DNA from: Asterias amurensis
Lineage: Eukaryota > Echinodermata > Asteroidea > Forcipulatida > Asteriidae
Reading direction: 5' to 3'
DNA length: 64,000 bases
Assembly (NCBI RefSeq): GCF_032118995.1
Contig: NC_092651.1
Span: forward strand, 25,094,349-25,158,348
Part shown: positions 34,901 to 43,399 of the stretch, piece after piece
Layout of the letters: each line of letters starts with the position of its first letter
Position numbering within the stretch: the first letter of the stretch is position 1
Notes under the pieces: model-generated
The model's input: the letters and a program-made list of their open reading frames with translations, nothing else
Databases searched by the model: none
Told to the model about the DNA's origin: nothing
Position numbers and translations under genes: made by a program

Positions 34901-37280
34901 AGTTAGGGTAGGGGGTGACAGAGTTAGGGTGAGGGGGTGACAGAGTTAGGGTGAGGGGGTGACAGAGTTAGGGTGAGGGGTGACAGAGTAAGGGTAAGGG
35001 GTGGCAGAGTTAGGGTGAGGGTGGCAGAGTTAGGGTGAGGGTGACAGAGTTAGGGTGAGGGGTGACAGAGTTAGGGTAAGGGTTGGCAGAGTTAGGGTAA
35101 GGGTTGGCAGAGTTAGGGTGAGGGTGTCAGAGTTAGGGTGAGGGGTGACAGAGTTAGGGTGAGGGTGGCAGAGTTAGGGTAGGGGGTGACAGAGTTAGGG
35201 TGAGGGGGTGACAGAGTTAGGGTGAGGGGGTGACAGAGTTAGGGTGAGGGTGGCAGAGTTAGGGTGAGGGTGACAGAGTTAGGGTGAGGGGTGACAGAGT
35301 TAGGGTGAGGGGTGACAGAGTTAGGGTAAGGGTTGGCAGAGTTAGGGTGAGGGTGGCAGAGTTAGGTTGAGGGTGACAGAGTTAGGGTGAGGGGTGACAG
35401 AGTAAGGGTAAGGGTTGGCAGAGTTAGGGTGAGGGTGGCAGAGTAAGGGTAAGGGTTGGCAGAGTTAGGGTAGGGGGTGACAGAGTTAGGGTAGGGGTGA
35501 CAGAGTTAGGGTGAGGGGGTGACAGAGTTAGGGTGAGGGGTGACAGAGTAAGGGTAAGGGGTGGCAGAGTTAGGGTGAGGGGTGACAGAGTTAGAGTGAG
35601 GGGTGACAGAGTTAGGGTGAGGGGTGACAGAGTTAGGGTGAGGGGGTGACAGAGTTAGGGTGAGGGTGGCAGAGTTAGGGTGAGGGTGACAGAGTTAGGG
35701 TGAGGGTGGCAGAGTTAGGGTGAGGGGTGACAGAGTTAGGGTAAGGGTTGGCAGAGTTAGGGTAAGGGTTGGCAGAGTTAGGGTGAGGGTGGCAGAGTAA
35801 GGGTGAGGGGTGACAGAGTAAGGGTAAGGGTTGGCAGAGTTAGGGTAGGGGTGACAGAGTTAGGGTGAGGGGGTGACAGAGTTAGGGTGAGGGGGTGACA
35901 GAGTTAGGTTGAGGGGTGACAGAGTAAGGGTAAGGGTTGGCAGAGTTAGGGTAGGGGGTGACAGAGTTAGGGTGAGGGTGGCAGAGGAAGGGTAAGGGTG
36001 ACATAGTTAGGCTGAGGGGTGACAGGGTTAAGGTAAGGGGTGACAGGGTTAGGGTAAGGGTGACAAAGGAAGGGTAAGGGTGACAGAGTTAGGGTAAGGG
36101 GTGACAGGGTTAGGGTAAGGGGTAACAGGGTTAGGGTAAGGGGTGACAGGGGTAGGGTAAGGGGTGACAGAGGAAGGGTAAGGGGTGACAGAGTTAGGGT
36201 AAGGGGTTACAGAGGATATGGTAAGGGGTGACAGAGTTAGGGTAAGAGGTGACAGAGTTAGGGTAAAATTTGTGACAGGGATATGTGTGTGTGGGGGGTA
36301 ATAATGTTACTTACCCCGAGGAACTGTGAGAATGAGGGAAATGTTTACGGTATCGAAGGCTGAGGGTGCCCCCCCCCCCTTTTGGTAACCAACTGGCCCG
36401 ATAATTATACAAAAATGTGTCTTCTGTGGAGCGTGCCTTGATCACGGCTGTATATTTGGGGTGTGGGTGTGGCACTGGGGGATGGTTAGAGTACTGTGCA
36501 TAGTATTGAATTTTCTTTTGGAGCAAGCCATGTTTTACAATATTTTAAATTATGCCTGTGAACTCGCTGGATGTGATGTGTTAAGGGTAATGTCACACGC
36601 GCCAACAGGCAACCTGTTCAAGGCAATCTAAAAAAATAAAAAGACATTCACATTTCAATGTTCATCTTTTCTTCTAGTGGATCGTAAGACATTGTTTAAA
36701 AACTGACTCATGTGCTACCAAAGTGGTCCACTAGCAAGCACTGCAGGTTGGGTGCCTCCAGGTAGCCTGTAAAAGTTGTCTCATGTGTCACAGCCTTAAC
36801 GGCACTTTACAAGTAATTGTCAAAGACCAGTCTTCTCCATGGTGTATCCCAACACTATGCATAAAAACAAACCTGTTAAAATGTTGGCTCAATTGGTCAT
36901 CGAAGTTGCAAGAGAATAATGAAAGAAAAAAAAACACAATTGTTGCTTTGCTTTGTGTGCTTTCAGAGGGAGCCGTTTATCACAATGTTTTATACTATCA
37001 ACAGCTCTGCATTGCTTGTTAGCAAATAATTGTGTACGCTAGCAGTTATTTTTAGTAATTACCAATATTGTCCAGTGCCTTTAAAAGTACTCACCGGGTT
37101 GTTAATGATGATTGGAACCGGACACAGGAGCAATGGTGTCAAGACCACGATGAAATAACGTCGGTTTCTCAGAGCCAAGGCTAGGCGGCTCTCGGTATGA
37201 GGCGGTCGATCATCGGTGGGGCGAGACCCTCCGTTTATCCCCACGTGGGGCAGAGGTGGAGCTTCGCTTATGTCTGCCAT
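19789..37280 (-). CDS. SLC13: SLC13-type Na+-coupled di/tricarboxylate cotransporter, complete, 13 exons
   Basis: Coding exons, 5' to 3': 37280-37095, 34565-34300, 33536-33410, 33122-33016, 31023-30844, 29960-29841, 27233-27147, 26038-25934, 25072-24975, 23554-23430, 22282-22121, 21357-21220, 19920-19789. Phases agree at all junctions and give 610 aa, normal for SLC13A2/3/5, which import succinate, citrate and other Krebs-cycle acids with sodium across the plasma membrane. Hallmarks seen: two SNT motifs (about residues 168 and 506) that in this family line the substrate and sodium sites, [12 protein letters not shown] (about 269), [11 protein letters not shown], and the family signature [15 protein letters not shown] (about 541). 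An acidic loop ([12 protein letters not shown]) follows the first SNT repeat. I cannot choose between A2, A3 and A5 orthology, and a sulphate-type SLC13 is less likely. The stop codon coincides with an F1 transposon end. Confidence 0.93.
20369..20592. mobile_element. F4-like foldback element, diverged
   Basis: Ends tttcatagcgctgctaaccg and, inverted, ttttatagcgctgcttaacc. Related to F4 but with gcgctgc in place of gagctgc. Confidence 0.6.
20630..20690. repeat. GGGTCA-type dispersed repeat fragment
   Basis: ttccgggtcatgattacccc and flanks resemble blocks at 12790-12960, 31490-31860 and 49280-49480, all rich in gggtca/tgaccc. Confidence 0.4.
21018..21090 (+). mobile_element. tRNA-like SINE head
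   Basis: tcggtggtctagttggtatg (A-box-like) and ggtcgtggattcaaacctca (B-box-like) are spaced as in a tRNA, without a full cloverleaf that I can confirm. Confidence 0.4.
21220..21357 (-). CDS. SLC13: SLC13 exon 12: Na+ symporter signature
   Basis: 46 codons, phase 0/0, acceptor attactag, donor gtaagt. It encodes [20 protein letters not shown] then [20 protein letters not shown], which covers the SLC13 family signature. Confidence 0.95.
21453..21597. mobile_element. F6 palindromic MITE, copy 2
   Basis: Diverged relative of 764-906: gagacttttgagacgatagg ... gcttccacctaacgtcc. Confidence 0.75.
22121..22282 (-). CDS. SLC13: SLC13 exon 11: second SNT motif
   Basis: 54 codons, phase 0/0, acceptor atgttaag, donor gtaaga. 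It encodes [11 protein letters not shown], then [20 protein letters not shown] with the second SNT motif. Confidence 0.95.
22915..23051. mobile_element. F14 palindromic element
   Basis: CTTAATATTTATGCATGACG at the left and its inverse, catgcataaatattaag, at the right; inner arms ccaaaatgaggc / cctcgttttgag pair. It is in an SLC13 intron. Confidence 0.72.
23205..23395 (-). mobile_element. tRNA-derived SINE (S1-like)
   Basis: On the minus strand: gctggatggtttagggtgct, then gtgggttcgaatcc (B box) and accttgagcaaggtacttta. Confidence 0.72.
23430..23554 (-). CDS. SLC13: SLC13 exon 10: GGGFAL motif
   Basis: 125 nt, phase 1 in and 0 out, acceptor tttttcag, donor gtaaaa. It encodes [20 protein letters not shown] then GFALAEACK. 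An F1 fragment starts about 75 bp upstream of the acceptor. Confidence 0.95.
23629..23905 (+). mobile_element. F1 MITE, left three quarters
   Basis: Starts TTAAAGGCACTGGGCACC and stops after gaaggagccgtttctcacaa. Its TTAA end is about 75 bp upstream of the SLC13 exon 10 acceptor. Confidence 0.85.
24250..24470 (+). mobile_element. F8 element copy
   Basis: aagtttgaaactttgcatgc-type end, gtttgcggtaacaccatgta, then ggtggttctgaaaggaaccg. It shares these blocks with 60619-60835. Confidence 0.6.
24479..24870 (+). mobile_element. F1 MITE, full copy (pair A)
   Basis: Full copy with an unusual caccctaattgtctcacacg variant and right flank aaaagggggtcataatagta, both shared with 38536-38919. Confidence 0.92.
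24975..25072 (-). CDS. SLC13: SLC13 exon 9
   Basis: 98 nt, phase 2 in and 1 out, acceptor aattccag, donor gtaaac. It encodes [20 protein letters not shown], conserved in SLC13 carriers, then a polar loop. Confidence 0.92.
25195..25895 (-). mobile_element. S1 SINE interrupted by an F1b MITE
   Basis: The 3' part (ccaagggcgcctcaaagcac) lies at 25225-25290; the body and tRNA-like head (gtgggttcgaatcccggtct on the minus strand) lie at 25666-25895. The outer end carries AAT repeats, as in the copy at 9067. Confidence 0.8.
25291..25665 (+). mobile_element. F1b MITE (variant family), copy 1
   Basis: TTAAAGGAAGGTACACGTTTGG at the left and its inverse at the right, with TTAA repeated on both sides. 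The inner hairpin is AAAAGACTTC/GAAGTCTTTT. Confidence 0.9.
25934..26038 (-). CDS. SLC13: SLC13 exon 8
   Basis: 105 nt, phase 2 in and 2 out, acceptor acttatag, donor gtaagg. It encodes [20 protein letters not shown] then [14 protein letters not shown], matching the FAE...LW(F/I)TRxPGFVxGW pattern of SLC13. Confidence 0.92.
26639..26879. mobile_element. F4 MITE, copy 3
   Basis: GGGCCCAATTTCATAGAGCT ... agctctaagaaatttggccc; inner arms of tgattaccaaccaaatttca and inverse. Confidence 0.9.
27147..27233 (-). CDS. SLC13: SLC13 exon 7
   Basis: 87 nt, phase 2 in and 2 out, acceptor tctttaaag, donor gtaaga. It encodes [20 protein letters not shown] then YDNLGPMS. The (R/K)KEYxxLGPMS run is characteristic of SLC13 carriers. 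A longer open frame over the same bases is a shadow. Confidence 0.9.
28790..29798. mobile_element. F13 mariner-type element with long inverted repeats
   Basis: Outer ends ACAGGGTGTCTCAAAAAAAG flanked by TA on both sides, with arms of about 260 bp (28790-29050 and 29530-29798; both contain cattcaagggtcacgcatca or its inverse). The middle holds a broken helix-turn-helix ORF. It lies in the SLC13 intron between exons 6 and 7. Confidence 0.85.
29050..29304 (+). pseudogene. DNA-binding N-terminal remnant of a mariner-related transposase
   Basis: [20 protein letters not shown], then [18 protein letters not shown] resembles the N-terminal helix-turn-helix domain found in mariner-related elements (DUF4817 type). 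An in-frame TGA follows KKTI at about 29182, the frame resumes as [10 protein letters not shown] and ends soon after. No catalytic DDE/D domain is present. Confidence 0.65.
29841..29960 (-). CDS. SLC13: SLC13 exon 6
   Basis: 120 nt, phase 2 in and 2 out, acceptor tttttcgtag, donor gtaaag. It encodes [20 protein letters not shown] then [18 protein letters not shown], matching the family pattern of SFxxW...P...LxxxWxWLQ. It is easily missed because a plus-strand frame is also open here. Confidence 0.9.
29989..30240. mobile_element. F3 MITE, copy 1
   Basis: tcgattagtttctctgctgg ... gggaagctaatcgaacgcac; inner gagtgggtcacttggggctg is shared with the other F3 copies. Confidence 0.82.
30334..30717 (+). 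mobile_element. F1 MITE, full copy
   Basis: TTAAAGACACTCAACACCTT ... gtgtttagtgccttta; hairpin region gagacctcaaattcaagttc. Confidence 0.9.
30844..31023 (-). CDS. SLC13: SLC13 exon 5: GGTATLTG motif
   Basis: 180 nt, phase 2 in and 2 out, acceptor ctttcag, donor gtaagt. It encodes [20 protein letters not shown] followed by [14 protein letters not shown], a near-invariant SLC13 segment. Confidence 0.95.
31490..31860. repeat. GGGTCA-type dispersed repeat
   Basis: Blocks such as tgtgtgggtcagaatgacaa, accattgacccagattccgg and gactctgggtcaaactgacc. Related fragments lie at 12790, 20630 and 49280. Confidence 0.5.
31952..32339 (-). mobile_element. F1 MITE, full copy
   Basis: TTAA at both ends; a well-preserved hairpin (caagatctcaagtttagaac / ttgaggtctcg). 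Confidence 0.93.
32606..32813. mobile_element. F18 foldback element
   Basis: Arms of about 85-95 bp (gaaagcttcccttcaaatat ... / atattttcagggaagctttc) are centred on cgtctcgtgagacg near 32710. Almost perfectly paired. Confidence 0.8.
33016..33122 (-). CDS. SLC13: SLC13 exon 4: acidic intracellular loop
   Basis: 107 nt, phase 0 in and 2 out, acceptor tttcacag, donor gtataa. It encodes a charged loop ([20 protein letters not shown]) in the position where SLC13 carriers have a variable cytoplasmic loop. It is assigned from phase and position because the sequence itself is not conserved. Confidence 0.8.
33410..33536 (-). CDS. SLC13: SLC13 exon 3: first SNT motif
   Basis: 127 nt, phase 2 in and 0 out. 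The first base completes the Trp codon from exon 2. It encodes [20 protein letters not shown], including the first SNT substrate/sodium motif, then [15 protein letters not shown]. Confidence 0.95.
33790..33862 (-). mobile_element. SINE 3' end with AAT tail
   Basis: aataataataataatatcga followed by tatagcgcacgtatctacca and ggtactcaaggcgctgaag, the usual form of a tRNA-SINE tail in this window. Confidence 0.5.
33943..33966. repeat. (AT)n dinucleotide run
   Basis: About ten AT units. Confidence 0.85.
34023..34262. mobile_element. F8-related element next to SLC13 exon 2
   Basis: gcactgcggtaacaacatgt, then agacttctcagttctgacaa and ttaattggtctcaacgtttc, matching blocks at 51263-51480 and 24307-24400. 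It ends about 37 bp from the exon. Confidence 0.55.
34300..34565 (-). CDS. SLC13: SLC13 exon 2
   Basis: 266 nt, phase 0 in and 2 out, acceptor gttcttag, donor gtaagc. It encodes [20 protein letters not shown], a conserved SLC13 stretch, then [27 protein letters not shown]-type minisatellite starts about 30 bp upstream of the acceptor. Confidence 0.94.
34596..36265. repeat. TTAGGG-containing minisatellite, about 1.7 kb
   Basis: Units of about 18-21 bp of the form gttagggtgaggggtgacaga, with variants (gtggcaga, gttggcaga, taagggtaaggg) in recurring blocks. It begins about 30 bp upstream of SLC13 exon 2 on the minus strand. Confidence 0.97.
36796..37084 (+). mobile_element. F1 MITE, internally deleted, at the SLC13 exon 1 donor
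   Basis: Both ends are present (ttaacggcactttacaagta ... gtccagtgcctttaa) but the hairpin region is missing. It stops 4 bp short of the donor hexamer. Confidence 0.88.
37095..37280 (-). CDS. SLC13: SLC13 exon 1: start codon, N-terminus, first membrane segment
   Basis: 62 codons from ATG, donor gtgagt. A polar N-terminus is followed by [20 protein letters not shown], the first SLC13 helix. A possible acceptor (cccaacag) lies 2 bp before the ATG, so a non-coding exon may exist upstream. An F1 copy begins about 10 bp inside the intron. Confidence 0.88.
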
Positions 37281-38535
37281 TTCTGTTGGGTTTTTGAAAG
37301 GTTGTTATCAGAAAACTGATGATTCAATTCAATTCAACTACACATTAATTGCCATACTTCCATGACAAACATCGAAAAGGACGTGTAACTATGAGCAAAA
37401 ACCACATTAAAATGAGCAGTGAACAGGACAACCATGCAGAGTATGGGGCTGTTTTGATAGGCAGAAGCTTGTGGAAAAAACAGCCAGAAAATGATCAACA
37501 CAAATAGAGCTGTGTATTAAACCTGCTCCTGATGTGACCTCAATTAAATGCAGTTTTAAGGTTATGTTCATTCAACCATTTTGCAGGGTTGATAAAAATC
37601 ATAGGATGGGGGCATTTTGAAGTATTATCTGGATACTCAAAAGACAATAGCTTTTGATATTGTGGCATAACAACTTTGGTAGTTTGAGTTCAGTGAACAC
37701 TTAAAACCTATTTAATGGGTGCGTTCGTTTAGCTTCCATGGGTCTACCCCGCGGTGCTCACTCGGGTGAGCCCCTGACAAGAGCTAAACGAACGACCACT
37801 CGCCGCTCTTGTAGTGACGTCGTTTACCTGGGGTCAGCCCCCAAGTGACCCACTCCACAAGCAGGGCACTGGGGGCTGACCTGGGTGAGCCCCTGGAGTG
37901 ACGTCAAAAGCTATTCGAACGCACCGGGGCAGACCGGGGTCGACCCAGGGAAGCTAAACGAACGCACCCATTGTCACCAAGACGTCACTTAACTTAGTGA
38001 CTTAGTTTTATGTTGCTCCACAGGGGGAGTCAGGACATCATTAGAAACAGCCTATTTTTTTTTTGCAAAATGGATGTTGTTGCAAAGATTTTTCGAAGCA
38101 GGCTGTTCCATTATTAAGAACACTTTTGATTGGTTATATAAAAAATGTGTCACGTTTCACGTCCAATCAGGACTCGGGTTTTATGACGTTAAAATAAAAT
38201 CCTTCCTTTGTGGCGATTAGACGCTTGAACGATTGCAACGACCTACTACAACAAAGCAAAAGGGTTATACACACGTCATAGAAAAGAAAAAAGTTCAAAT
38301 ATCATAGAGTATAAATATTGACTAGTCTGTAAAACTTGAATATGCCTATTCATAAACTTTGGGCGCCATTAAAGACATATCGACACCAAACATCGTATGA
38401 TCACTCAAACAAACGTCGCTTCAACGTCTGTAACGCGGAGCTGCATTATAATTTATTTATGGTATGTCATCACCAGCGAACTATTTTTTTTTTTTGGCTG
38501 GATATGCGCGGTTTTGTATTTTTCACTAAAACCAA
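37281..38535 (-). other. region upstream of the SLC13 start codon; no promoter identified
   Basis: It contains an F3 element at 37717-37969. A TATAAA-like string (gagtataaat) at about 38307 is too weak to call. No supported exon. Confidence 0.3.
37717..37969. mobile_element. F3 MITE, copy 2 (full)
   Basis: GGGTGCGTTCGTTTAGCTTC ... gaagctaaacgaacgcaccc, with inner gagtgacgtcaaaagctatt and inverted gagctaaacgaacgaccact. Confidence 0.93.
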
Positions 38536-38919
38536 TTAAAGACAGTGGACACTATTGGTAATTGTCAAAGACCAGTCTTCTCACTTGGTGTATCTCAACA
38601 TATGCATAAAATAACAAACCTGTGAAAAATTTAGCTCAATCGGTCGTAGAAGTTGCGTGATAATAATGAAAGAAAAAACACCCTAATTGTCTCACACAAA
38701 GTTGTGTGCTTTCAGATGCTTGATTTCGAGACCTCAAATTCTAAATCTGAGGTCTCGAAATCAATTTTATGGAAAAATACTCAAAAACTATGTCACTTCA
38801 GAGGGAGCCATTTCTCACAATGTTTTATACTATCAACTTCTCTCCATTACTCGTTACTAAGTAAGGTTTTATACTAATAATTATTTTGAGTAATTACCAA
38901 TAGTGTCCACTGCCTTTAA
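38536..38919 (+). mobile_element. F1 MITE, full copy (pair B)
   Basis: Full copy. The right flank aaaagggggtcataacagta matches that of 24479-24870. Confidence 0.92.
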
Positions 38920-38950
38920 AAGGGGGTCATAACAGTACGAACAGGTAGCG

Positions 38951-39119
38951 AAATCAAATTCGTGGAAAATTACTTCTTTCTCAAAAACTATGTCACTTCA
39001 GAGGGAGCCGTTTCTCACAACGTTTTATACCATCAACCTCTCCCCATTACTCGTTACCAAGTGAGGTTTTATGCTAATAATTATTTTGAGTAATTACCAA
39101 TAGTGTCCACTGCCTTTAA
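38951..39119 (+). mobile_element. F1 MITE, right part
   Basis: Starts mid-element at gaaatcaaattcgtggaaaa and ends gtgtccactgcctttaa. It lies about 30 bp after pair B. Confidence 0.9.
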
Positions 39120-39170
39120 CTCTTTACTCGTCAGATTTTAAGACTTTGACCAATATGTTCTTTATTTGAA

Positions 39171-39601
39171 TGTACCAAAGGTTGTGAGTGTATCAAATAT
39201 TATATCATTTGGTAAAAACAAACATATCAATTTTAACGGCAAAGATGCCTATGCTTTTTATAACCGTTCGATTGTCTTAATACTTTAAATGGAGATGGAT
39301 ACAATAAAACGAACATTTGAGAGTTATTAAAAGGTGATCGCAGTTTTAATTTTTTTTTCTTTTTTTTTCAGATGATACATTTTTTTTTGTAGAATTGTGA
39401 GTATTTGAAATATTAGATCATTGGTAGGTAAAAACAAACATATAATTGTTAACGGCGAAGATGCCCATGGCTTTTATAACCGTTCGGTTGTCTTAATCCT
39501 TTAAATGGAGCAATAACAACATTTTGAGAGTTTGATCTCAAAAGGTGATCGCGGTTTTAAAATGTTGTTTTATTTTATTTTTTGCAGGTGATACATTAAC
39601 A
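39171..39601. repeat. tandem duplication of about 215 bp
   Basis: Two units, 39171-39385 and 39390-39601, share taaaaacaaacatat, ttttataaccgttcg, aaaggtgatcgc and a cag-gtgatacatt ending. They are moderately diverged. Confidence 0.8.
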
Positions 39602-39764
39602 TTTATTTTGTAGGCTTTAAAAAATCAAACGGTTCCCGCAACCAAAGGTAAACATATATTGACTTTGCCTCCTGTTCAAACTAGCCTGGCTTTTACGACC
39701 TATGCAAAGTTGCAAACAAATATTGAAAGAAATACAACCTTAATGCACTTTGTATACTTTCAGA

Positions 39765-39930
39765 TACCTGAGAAAGGCTGCGCGCCCGAAGTCTTTCTCA
39801 GAGTCAAATATTTCAGTGAGAAATTAACTTATTCTCAAAAACTACATTACTTCAGAGAGAGTCGTTTTCACAATGTTTTCTACTATCAACAGCTCACCAT
39901 TGCTCATCACGAAGTAAGTTTTAAGTTATA
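39765..39930 (+). mobile_element. F1 MITE remnant, diverged
   Basis: ttctcaaaaactacattact, then gagtcgttttcacaatgttt matches the F1 right half. Neither end is preserved. Confidence 0.6.
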
Positions 39931-39959
39931 TAGATTTTGAAGAAAGAAAAAAAAATAGA

Positions 39960-41765
39960 ATGAACAAAACCACCTCAGCTATTTTTGTTTTGTATTGCAC
40001 GATTAACGCCGTTGTGGTGACTCGAAGGCCCCTATAGGTGTACGCGAATTAGCCTACATTCGTCACAAGTGGACCTAGTTTCCACACTCGACTGAGTCAA
40101 TGAGCCGATGCTGTGAACACAATCTTCAAGTCAACTTGTGGAACTTTTAACATGCCACAACAACACCCACGCCTGGTACTTCACAGAGGCAACGAAAGCA
40201 TTTTCCTCTATGTGCCCTTGTCAATGCCTTCGTGCCCTTGAAATGCTCCAATAGAAAATTTTAAAAATTCCCCGTTTTAGGGTGCCACTTTACCGAGGAG
40301 TAAATGCTTTGGTATTACCCTAGTTTGCACTTTCACGAAACGCAGCATGCATACCTGAACACCCTACCCTGACGCAATGCTATTGTAGTAATGGTTTTAA
40401 AAGCTATAGCCTTGACATGGGCAAGCTACCATGGTGACATCCCGGACAAAAATTCTTTTCATTGCATAGCTATCGGTTACAAATTCGTCTGAGAACCAAG
40501 GTTGATTACGGGGACAATGGGCCCACCGTCTGGATGCAGGTTCGCAATCAGTTGGAAAGTACGGAAACCATGATATTGCCGAGATGTTCAAGTTCAAACA
40601 AAAGAGGGCTTAATAGGTCCCCGGTGGCAATTTTCTTTTCTGTGCAGTATAGAATTGTTATCCTTATGCTTTCCTTGTATTTTTTTAAAGGTTCCCTTTT
40701 TGAATCGGTTTACAAGAAAAAAAAGTCCCCGTTAAAAAAAACAGTGCCAATTTTGGAGCTCGGGAAAAAATTGCTTCTCGTTTCTGCGGTAACCACACAC
40801 ATGCTTGTATATTCCTGCAACCGTGTACCTCATATTGTCCCTCTTTTGTTTAAACTCATCATTTTTTGCAATAGCTCTCATTGGTTTTGTACACGTTTTC
40901 CAACTGTGGACCTTTCCCGAACCGTGGACCCTATTGTTCTCTTTTGTTATAAGTCCCCGATTTGAAGGTGTATACACCTACTCAACAGCACGTTCATTTA
41001 TAGCTACATTTTTGGCGTGGCATTGGTTTTAACTTAATAAAAATTGGTATACCCAGTTTTTGAACCCCACTCGTAATAATGGATGATTTTTTTTTTTTTC
41101 CAATCAGTAAAAATTACGAGCAAATCCTACGTGCCTTTATACACGGCTCTCGCTGCACAAACATTACTATGTCCTCCATGTTTACTGTCAACACAGCCCA
41201 ACAGTTTACTTTAGATTAAAATATCTCTATTCCACGTATACGTATTACTGATGTGTTTGTATAGTGTGAAGCCCAAACGAAAGATATCAGTAAAATGGTG
41301 CTGTACACTGAACTCTGATAACCTATAGGAACAGTGTAATTAGATGGCCACATGGCGTTTCCTTTTTTTACTAGTTTGACCTCGATGTTTCACTATATGC
41401 TCCCATTGATTGCCAAACTAGATTGATTTTATACTACGTCACTATAAAACTCCAATGGATAATTTAAGTTACGCTAACTACCTGCAGTAGCCGTTGACTC
41501 CTATAGGTTAACTCTGTTGTTCTAGCTGTACTTCAGGCTGCAGCAGACGGCGATTAGAACTCAACGCGAAATGAAAACTTCAGGCTGTCGTTAATCGACG
41601 TGATGAGACTCCAATCAAAAGATATGTGCGATTATTTCCCTCCAAATCACGGATCAGACAACCCGTTTGAATGTGTTGATACTGCTCTATGTACGAGTAT
41701 CAAGACAAGTCAAGTTAAGTTTCATTCAGTCTCCATGGTACAACGCTGCGGGCAGCATCGGCTAC
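39960..41765. other. intergenic, nothing recognised
   Basis: Long open frames occur (40462-40965 plus), but they show no domain, signal or splice context. No repeat family seen. Confidence 0.4.
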
Positions 41766-41768
41766 GCG

Positions 41769-42041
41769 GTAGACTTGTTGACAAGTCGTTAATGGTCTGT
41801 CGCAGTCAGATAGTCGAGTCATGGTGGATGCGTAATGATTCAGGTATCCACGATCAAATACTTCTCTCGCGAGATCACTGCTCTCTCGCGCGAAGCTGCT
41901 GGCTGCCGACACTAGGCTACTCCCATGCACAGCACGAGAGCAATAGTCTCGCGAAAATATCGCGGAAATTCGAGGAAATTCGCGGAGAGAAACGGAACGA
42001 TATCATCGGGACAGACATTTTAACGACTTGTCCACAAGTCT
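41769..42041. mobile_element. F19 MITE
   Basis: A 23-bp terminal inverted repeat: TAGACTTGTTGACAAGTCG and, inverted, TAGACTTGTGGACAAGTCG. The repeat is itself palindromic (GACTTGTnnACAAGTC). Solo ends lie at 17801 and 59739. Confidence 0.75.
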
Positions 42042-42770
42042 AGCGGCGGTGTGTGTCCCTTCGGTGGTACCACTACCATTCCCTTGCAGTTAACTTCCAG
42101 TGTTTTGGGGCGTCTCTCGCATACCAGTTGCCTTGAATTGAGTGTGTCACGCCCATGTTTCAACACTTTTTACTGGTCATAAACAAAGGTTTATACACAC
42201 CCACGTGACGCACTCGACTCCACCAATAGGAATAGAGAAACTGTCTGAGGTATTTATGAACGTGAAATAAAGAAACAAACTGACTATTATAATATAGTTT
42301 AATTCGTTGAATGACTGTTTGCCTATCAATGATGAACATAATTGGAATGACAATTTTCAATTTAGCCTACTTGTACTTTTGCCATTAGTATCAGTATGCA
42401 CACCATTAGTACAGCGACCGTTTGCTCTATAGAACACCATGCAGGTAAAACATTACACGTGTTTTACAATACATTTTACGTTAACTTGAAGGAATTGTAA
42501 AACAACGCATAGATCGTTGTCCTTCGTCTGGCGAAACTTTATTTGTCATGTTTATTGTTCCGACACTCCAAAATTAGTTATTGGGGTCATTTAATTGTCC
42601 ACTTGGGACGCTTAGAACCCACCCGTTGGTCCAAACGAGGCAATATCCTGTTGTGTGGAAAAGGTTATATCATTAAGACGGTGGGTAACGTGTAAGTTCA
42701 ACACTCGTTTTCCCAAGTTATAAGCACAATGCTACACAAAGGCCGCAAACACGGGCCTGATGGCCAGCAT

Positions 42771-42886
42771 CCGATTTCACGAAACTTTACTTAACTGCGT
42801 AAGTCCACTTGCGCAACGTATGGCGATACCTAAACGTTGCGCACTTGGACTTTACGCAGCTGCGTAGTAAAGTTTCGTGAAATCGG
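42771..42886. mobile_element. F12 palindromic element
   Basis: ccgatttcacgaaactttac at the left and its inverse at the right; inner gtccacttgcgcaacgt also pairs. Confidence 0.75.
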
Positions 42887-43399
42887 CCGCTGAACATCTG
42901 ACATAATTCTACCTTTCCCCCTCCCTAATTAAGAACTTTACACAGTACATATTGACGCCTCATACGCTTTTTTGATCCTTGGATTCCAATATAATGTCTC
43001 TCCAGCATGTAATAGGGAATAATTATATAATAACCTATAGCTTTTTGAACGTGTTGAGTGCGCTCCGGTTTCACCATTTTCTGTGCTTGTCCTCAAAAAT
43101 CATTCATATGATGCGCATATGTTTTTCTTCCTTCAAAACGTTTGGGTTTTTTTTTTTGGGGGGGGGGGGGTTGTCATAATGATCTCATCTCCAGGTCTGT
43201 ATGACTTTTCCCTTTACACACATAGGACACTTCATGCAAACGACCGAAAGCAGGCTTCCATATATGTGTTTTGATTGGTCCGAGATTATGTTTGCCAGCT
43301 GAACCCACATCACCTCGGACCAATCAAAGCACTATGTAAAGCTCACGTCACTGCACGTTTAACCAATGACATCATTAATTCAAATGAAAGGGTTTTGGT

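Noticed and set aside
36580..36795. Possible inverted-repeat element (tgtcacacgcgcc ... catgtgtcaca)
   Set aside because: The arms pair only in short pieces, and no second copy is present.
40462..40965. 167-codon plus-strand open frame
   Set aside because: Low-complexity, Lys/Phe/Ser-rich translation with no recognised motif; an antisense frame is equally open.
41600..42043. 147-codon plus-strand open frame
   Set aside because: Most of it is the F19 element, including both of its terminal repeats.
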